NCBI GenBank assembly: GCA_019614645.1
Contig: JABWDB010000005.1
Span: 165,001-229,000, forward strand
Length of the DNA: 64,000 nucleotides
Direction of reading: 5' to 3'
Source of the DNA: Stratiolaelaps scimitus
Taxonomy: Eukaryota; Arthropoda; Arachnida; Mesostigmata; Laelapidae
A model generated the notes under the pieces. It saw only the letters and a program-made list of their open reading frames with translations, had not been told where the DNA came from and ran no database searches. A program made the translations under genes and the position numbers. Positions 58,309 through 64,000 of the stretch are shown piece by piece. Each line of letters opens with the position of its first letter. The first letter of the stretch is position 1.

Positions 58309-58329
58309 TATATATATATATGTATATAA

Positions 58330-58981
58330 ATTTTTATAATTACGCCTTGAAGTAGGCGGACTTCAGCACGCATGCAATCCGAAATATTGGCGGAAACAAT
58401 GAATATATTCAGCTGAATTTTGCCTTCAATATTTAATCTCATCTCAGGCATTACGCTAGACGTATGGTGCAGGAGAAGATAAACGTCGAGCATAAAGCGC
58501 CCCCATGGTTTTATTACCATTGCCCTGGTTATTATCCGTAGAAAGAATATGACGCAGCACATCTGTGTGGCATTATCTTCTATCCCGCCGCATCCGGAGA
58601 CAACCTGGAGCGAACTCGCTCATTTAAGCTCCATTTTGTGTCGTCTGTTTCAAGAACACGATTCAACGAGAAGGAACGCTAAAAATCAACAACATCAGCT
58701 GGTCTCTTTGTGGAGCAAGAGAGCCGGGGTGGTCCGAGTCACACTATCGAATCAAATGATCCCGCTTTTCAAAGACAGAAATCTAAGAGCTTTTTAATTG
58801 CCACCTCCTGTAGATTACGGGCAAGGCGGCTGGTTCGCGTCATCGCTGAAGTCGCTGGCCACATAGAATATACATAGCTCGGTAGGGGAGGGGCCAATGC
58901 GCTAAGGTATTTGATACTCATCTTTTGTGCTCTTGCCCGCCTCCGGAAACGTTAGAAATTATAAGTGAATGTGTAGTCGCT

Positions 58982-59012
<31 letters not shown>

Positions 59013-59703
59013 ATGATAATTATACATATGCCGCTTCTCTAGACTACGGTGGAGAAGGGTCGGCAAGCGACTTTTAATTCGTATGGGAAAGACGGCCCCG
59101 GCTTTGAAGAAGACTTTCTTCATATCATCGTTCGCCGCACCAACGCCGTTCGTGCGATGTCGAGATGTGGCAAGCACTTCACTCACTTCTTGAGCCCCGC
59201 CGTGTCATCATCCTAGAACGTGCCATTGAGCCAGGCGGCGCCATCACAGGCAGCCAAGAAATGACCGGCCGAGCCACACTACACAACAACGAAAGACAAA
59301 CAGTTCCCACTAGCGTGCGCATTAAAATGGCTTTGTCGACAAATATATATATATATATATATATGGAGAAAATACACAAAATTTGAAAAAAGAAAAACGG
59401 AAATCCATCTAGCAAAACTAACAAGCGGACGACCCTTCTGCGAACTCGTAGACTCGGAAGAGTGGCAGTGGGCATTCGTTATAATTTGCCCTTGCCGTCC
59501 GTGAGCGAAAAATCGCATTTCCTGTTAGACTCTGACTCACGTCTACGGATGCTGCTACGATGCCTGTGCACAAGTAAATTCGGTCGTTCTATTTGACCGA
59601 CAAGTGTCGGACTTTATGTTCCCCAACGGCGTTGAGACTTTAAATCACGTTGACTTCGTCGAGCCAAAAAAATAGTTCGAGATCCAGTTTCCCGCCGACT
59701 AAC
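58330..59703. other. Open frames of uncertain status, possible further exons
   Basis: The minus strand has open segments at 59515-59330 (MRFFAHGRQGQIITNAHCHS), 59186-59020 (SEVLATSRHRTNGVGAANDD) and 58562-58340 (MCCVIFFLRIITRAM, then IEGKIQLNIFIVSANISDCM). Each follows or precedes a possible AG/GT site but no consistent phase chain emerged. (TA)n runs are at 59001-59014 and 59342-59363. Confidence 0.2.
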
Positions 59704-62700
59704 CTTCAGGATTTCCGAAATGGGCTCTATCGTCGATATGATCTGGACCGATCTAAACAACGGCTTGCAAAGGCACAGCAGGCGGGGGACGCAAATAACG
59801 CCAAATAGAAGTCTGGCTGTTTTCTTGAACTTGCGGACACATTTGGGGGAAAAAAGATCCTCTTTGAGATTTGGCAAACCATTGTTCACAGCTGGGGCAC
59901 TTGCCAAATGATCACCCAATGTAGAATTACTAGATTTCGTTGCTTAGGATGTATTAACCTGTGTATTTTGAAAGGAGAATATCATAGGAGTCCGAAAGCG
60001 CCTTACTTCGAGCATTTTCAAGTTCCATTTTCAATGTGTGTGTCTTGTTGCAACACGATATAGAACAGCAAGGCGTCCGACGCGAGCAGTGATTCAAATC
60101 CATAGCGCCGCACCTGCCAAGGCGCGCGAATGTCACCAAGAAATCGAGACTTAATTGTCGAACACATATTTTGCACAGATAGGAAATTCGCATGAATCGT
60201 TCCGTTACGTAAAGGGATCCATTATGTTCAATATAATTGCGCCATTGGACGATAGAAATATGTGTACAATCATGCTGCAGGAAGATCTGCAGCCCTTTCA
60301 CTATTCCTCGTCATTCCGTGTATCCCTTTAAATTTGCGACCGATCCCAACTCTCTCTCTCTCCTATTACACATTTTTCGGTGCTTATTAGTCGTATGACG
60401 CTATCACTACGAGATTTGATATTGGCTAAAGAATCCACACGCCGCTAACGTCACGGCAAGACTTGAACCTCCGACCTGGGATGTGTCCCACTACGGGCCG
60501 ACTTTATCTAATCTGCGTCTCTGGGCGCTCTGCGTTCCAAATGACTCTGCCGTTCAGCAATGAGCTTACCAACCAACTACAATAAATCTGGCGGCCAGGT
60601 GACCGACTGGCTTTTTTCTTGTTTTCTGGCAATTGCGGCACGGCGACCGCGATATGATCGTCCGTTCTACATGTCTACTGTACTACCACTGATGCGGCTC
60701 CGACGTCTTCTTAGACCGGCAAAACTGAAGAGAAAACCTCCCCTCTCCTTCTATGCCTCTGACACTGACCGCTTCTTTGAGCCGCCGCCGCCGCCGCCGT
60801 CGCCACAAGACCTGGTGTAACCAGGTCAGTACTGTACACCGGTGGTGGCTGTGTTCACGATGGTGGTCGTGGTGAATCTGCTGTTTTGAATCGTCGGTAC
60901 GTTGGCCCAATCGGGTTCAGCTTCATATCACCTTTTGTAGGCGAACTTGACCTTTGGCAAAGTAATGAATGACGCTGAGCAATTAGCAGTTGGCAACATC
61001 GCTCGCTGCTTGACAACGCATGGTATTCGTTGTAGTATTCGATGCGAGCGTATTACAGTGAACGCAGAAATGGAGCCGATCTTTGTATGCTATCATCGTG
61101 ATTTTGCCATTTAATTCATTTCGATTCATGTACCTTCACCAGTGTAAACGACTTCTTCACAAAAGATTTCGACGATAGCTGGAAGAAACCAATTGGCGAC
61201 CTCTTTTCAACGATTGGCTAAGCTGACAAATTAGACAAGAGAATACTCCCTTAATCGCTTCGTACTACGTCGCTCTGTTTTTCATAGTTCATGACCAAAT
61301 AATGTAAAAGGTACATTTTATTTTTTACAATCGAAGGGAAGTATGGCCCTACTTTTTTTAAGAGGTTAAAGGTAAATCCTGCATGGACACCAGGGCTCAC
61401 AACTAAGGTATTTGCCTGGTAGTGTCAGACTCTTACTGACTAAACCCAGAACCGATTTTGACTTGGGGCACTGACCGGGATTGTCAAAGGTATTACTTCA
61501 GTTAGTGCCTTGCAGGGACCGGCAGTTGATTCCAACCATATCCTATCCCTCAGTTCCTCCTCAAGTATGGCCTTACTAGACATGTTTAGAGCCTATGAAC
61601 TTAAGGATGCAATACATCTGAAGGTCTTACCGAAAAACAAGCCGATCTAGACGAAATATAAGGGGCAGCAGTCCATATATGATGCCGGCTGTTATGGTCT
61701 AAACTTGGAAAACGTTGGAACCTGTTTGTTACACATAAACTAAGAAAACGCTCGTTACATTTAAATAACCTTCGTAAATATGAGCATACCGAGTTTTTGT
61801 GAAGCACACGTTCCTTACCTATTGCTAAGTGCTGCTTTTGTCAAACATTTTCGACGTAAAGAAAATCCACTCCAAAGGACATCGGATGCACAGTTTGACA
61901 TACGCTTCAAAAGCGAATCTTTTTGACCTCGGCCCCGGTCCCCAACTAATCCCCCCCCCCCAGATAATCCCTAGAACTAATTCCTAATTATTGTGTGTTT
62001 GAAGAAATGTCTAATTTTGACTAACTATACAACACTATGGCTGATACTACCGGCAGCTATAATAAGATGACATCGTTCGCGGAGATTTGGAGAACTATAG
62101 CAACGTTGACACGGGAGGCTCGATCTTGAACCATTTGACCCATAAATTAGCGCAGCGCAACGGTACGAATAAAGTGCTAATATGCCTTTAAGCAATTTTA
62201 TGCATTACTTTATTTTTCATATAAATCACCTACAAATGAACGAGGCAGATTCTGTGATGGACGTCCGCTTATGCATCCGTCATGTAATTAATAGATATAA
62301 ACAGTGAAAGGTGTGAACGCCGTTTGTACTACGGCCGTGTATTCAGGCCTCAGTGCCACCGAGGGACTCAGATGGGGAAAAACGAACCACAAGTTTATAC
62401 TTAGGGCACACGCCACCCGTTGATTCTAAATCATTCGTTTTAGCAAATCATCTGCCTCACTGCGGCGTGCGAACCGCATATGATGGGATATCGTCTCAGT
62501 GACGGTGTGGTGTTAACGATCAAAGCGATCTGTCCTGCCATATCGCCTCGATAAGTCCCCAAGGACCTTCGTTCGCGATCAGGGAACGTCCTGCAATACG
62601 ACAACCCTGCTACGCAATCAAACAGCAAGGGTGACACCACTTGTATCCATTTTCACATATATGCTCTGAATCTGTGTGGTAACGCTGTCGCGGGGTGACA

Positions 62701-62818
62701 TATTTAGCTGGTTGCAGTCGACGTTACCGTATAAGAAATCCCAGATCGAAAGTAGACAGACTGCATTGCAACACGGCAGCTTGATATGGAATAACGGCAG
62801 AATTTCAGCCGGCCCCAT
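59704..62818 (-). CDS. Tentative multi-exon gene of unknown function (minus strand)
   Basis: Four open segments chain with matching phases and GT-AG borders: 62818-62728 (ATG start, MGPAEILPLFHIK..., donor TACG|gtaacg, phase 1); 61818-61631 (acceptor CAATAG|GT, donor TTTTCG|gtaaga, phase 0); about 60286 or 60274 to 59959 (two possible CAG acceptors, donor ACACAG|gttaat, phase 1); and 59891-59704 (acceptor TGCCCCAG|CT, donor CTGAAG|gttagt, phase 0). The third segment has two C-x2-C-like clusters (CKIC, CCSISCC) and the fourth a hydrophobic stretch (LLFGVICVPRLLCLC). No family is recognised and no stop exon was found. Four in-phase joins are suggestive, not proof. Confidence 0.3.
60300..61338. 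other. Non-coding DNA with a tRNA-like B box and a proline-rich open frame
   Basis: On the minus strand GTTCAAGTC (60468-60460) within GGAGGTTCAAGTCTTG is shared with 15698-15690, a possible further tRNA-derived repeat. The plus frame 60587-60820 ends in a proline run (EPPPPPPSPQDLV, stop); it has no convincing acceptor and no known domain. Confidence 0.3.
61354..61562 (-). mobile_element. 5'-truncated copy of the R1-like LINE 3' end, with target-site duplication
   Basis: About 185 bp (61376-61562) align with 19564-19752, the 3' UTR of the R1-like LINE (shared blocks: CTCTTACTGACTAAACCCAG, ACCGATTTTGACTTGGG, GCAGGGACCGGCAGT, GATTCCAACCAT). On the minus strand the copy ends in a short A7 tail (61360-61354 on plus as TTTTTTT). 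It is flanked by AAGTATGGCCCTACT (61339-61353) and AAGTATGGCCTTACT (61563-61577), a 15-bp duplication with one mismatch. Confidence 0.9.
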
Positions 62819-64000
62819 TTTGCGTAATCGACGCGTTCAGTGGATTTTCATGATCCACGGAGTCTTGCCGTCAGATAGCTGTACGCAAGCGCCGGCTAAG
62901 TCGACTAGCATTTTTTTTTGGCGACGCGGTTGTCTTTTGCGCGCCTGTATGACAATGAGTGCATGTACATCATACGTTGAAGACATTTTCTGTCATTCGC
63001 GTATCATATATGTATATGTAGCCATTATCCAGGTTCACCTAATCGGATTTGATTCACTTGCAATAAAAATTGGCCGTTCGTTGGGAGACATAGCGTAGCG
63101 CGACGCTCAAGTCTTCACGTCGCCATCAAGTTGACGAGGTCCGTGATAAACGTGGCAATGCTACCCTTAGCGACGACGCGGTGCTGAAGTTCCGGAGACA
63201 CGCCACTCTACGGCTATATGGTTTGCAATTTTCACGGGATAGCCGGGTGACAGGCTGCGACGCCCAGACGCTTCGAACAGATATTCTGTACGAAGGGGCG
63301 GGCGGGGGGGGTCCACTTATCGTGCAACGCTGCAATGGATACTTGTGCTGATCTTCATCGTCGTCGAAGGTGCCTCGCTGCGTTGTCAAAATTAACGAGG
63401 TCTGTTATGGACGTTTTTTTTTTTACCCGCTCCCATAATACTCGCGCAGACGCACACACAGAGACACTCGCGCATAGGCCGGACATCATTGGCGAATATC
63501 TATCTAGCAAGCATATCCATACGTTATAACGTGATAACGACCATTCCACTTTTGAAATTGAGTTTTAAATGCGGCCAAAAATGCGCCAGCCAACTGCATT
63601 GCTTGGGGGAGCAGGCGTTGAGCGTTGAACGTGCCGAGAGTTAGCTGTCCAAGGCGGGAAACGATTGAGTCGGGAGTGGTGGAAAAAAAAAATTGAAGAG
63701 AAGCTCCTCATAAACGGGTCCCCGATCGACGCCGCTGAAGGAAGCGGCCAGAGAAGATGAGAAACGCCGATGTCGATACTGAGCGTCCGCCGGCTGGACG
63801 CGCGGAGTCCCCGCGGAAAAATAGGCAGGAATAGCGGTTCGTATTGATGTCAGTCAGTTTCGTCCGTTAGCCAGTGTCAAAACGCTATGTAGCTGACCTT
63901 AATAGAAAAACGGCCATAGCGAAGTGTACGTCAGGCGATAAACGGGCCGGATAGCGGACAATACGACTCAGCGGTGGTTCGCCGAGCGATAGCCACGTTG
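62819..64000. other. Right end of the window, CpG-richer from 63.1 kb, no gene supported
   Basis: GC and CpG content rise from about 63.1 kb. Near 63849-63860 GATGTCAGTCAGTTTCG repeats the TCAGTCAGT initiator-like string of 57131-57139, so a promoter near the window edge is possible. No exon could be defined. Confidence 0.3.

Overview
The window is nuclear DNA of an animal, most likely an arthropod. The genes are split by GT-AG introns, coding and non-coding stretches are dotted with (TA)n, (CAG)n and (TTA)n microsatellites, and there are tRNA-derived SINEs and decayed non-LTR retrotransposons. The R1-like retrotransposon and the gene structures would suit a chelicerate such as a mesostigmatan mite, but I cannot prove the taxon. 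Nothing prokaryotic, viral or CRISPR-like was seen.

Layout. Two genes can be reconstructed with confidence, both on the minus strand. (1) At 1928-8878 a five-exon gene encodes a 432-residue ubiquitin-conjugating enzyme of the UBE2QL1 (E2Q-like) type; its first coding exon lies 4.2 kb upstream in a GC-rich 5' region. (2) At 27467-36628 a ten-coding-exon gene encodes a 1526-residue nuclear protein with five C2H2 zinc fingers, an ELM2 domain and a SANT domain. This is the architecture of the TRERF1/ZNF541/MIDEAS family, which scaffolds HDAC1/2 deacetylase complexes (MiDAC type). All its splice junctions keep a single open frame.

Between them (about 9-27 kb) lie SINE copies, a decayed Jockey/CR1-like LINE (plus, 14.96-16.66 kb) carrying a 25-bp palindrome, a decayed R1-like LINE (minus, 19.56-21.64 kb) that has lost its catalytic YADD-type motif, and a simple-repeat-rich stretch (22-27 kb) that may include the long 3' UTR of gene 2. 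The right half (37-64 kb) is mostly non-coding. It holds a CpG-rich candidate 5' region for gene 2 near 39.2-40.4 kb, a small secreted-protein ORF at 38.0 kb, a GC-rich stretch with open frames at 47.5-48.5 kb, a candidate plus-strand promoter and first exon at 57.1-58.0 kb, and a tentative multi-exon minus-strand gene at 59.7-62.8 kb with no recognised family.

The most striking observation is in intron 1 of gene 2. A SINE landed exactly on the 5' splice site, and its target-site duplication copied the splice donor, so the transcript carries two identical donors 135 nt apart. Use of the distal one would end the protein at residue 534, before the ELM2-SANT module. A second, older copy of the same SINE family lies in the same intron, and a full-length copy with A and B boxes is at 58.05 kb. 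The two confident genes share no evident pathway beyond nuclear/ubiquitin regulation; this looks like ordinary gene neighbourhood.
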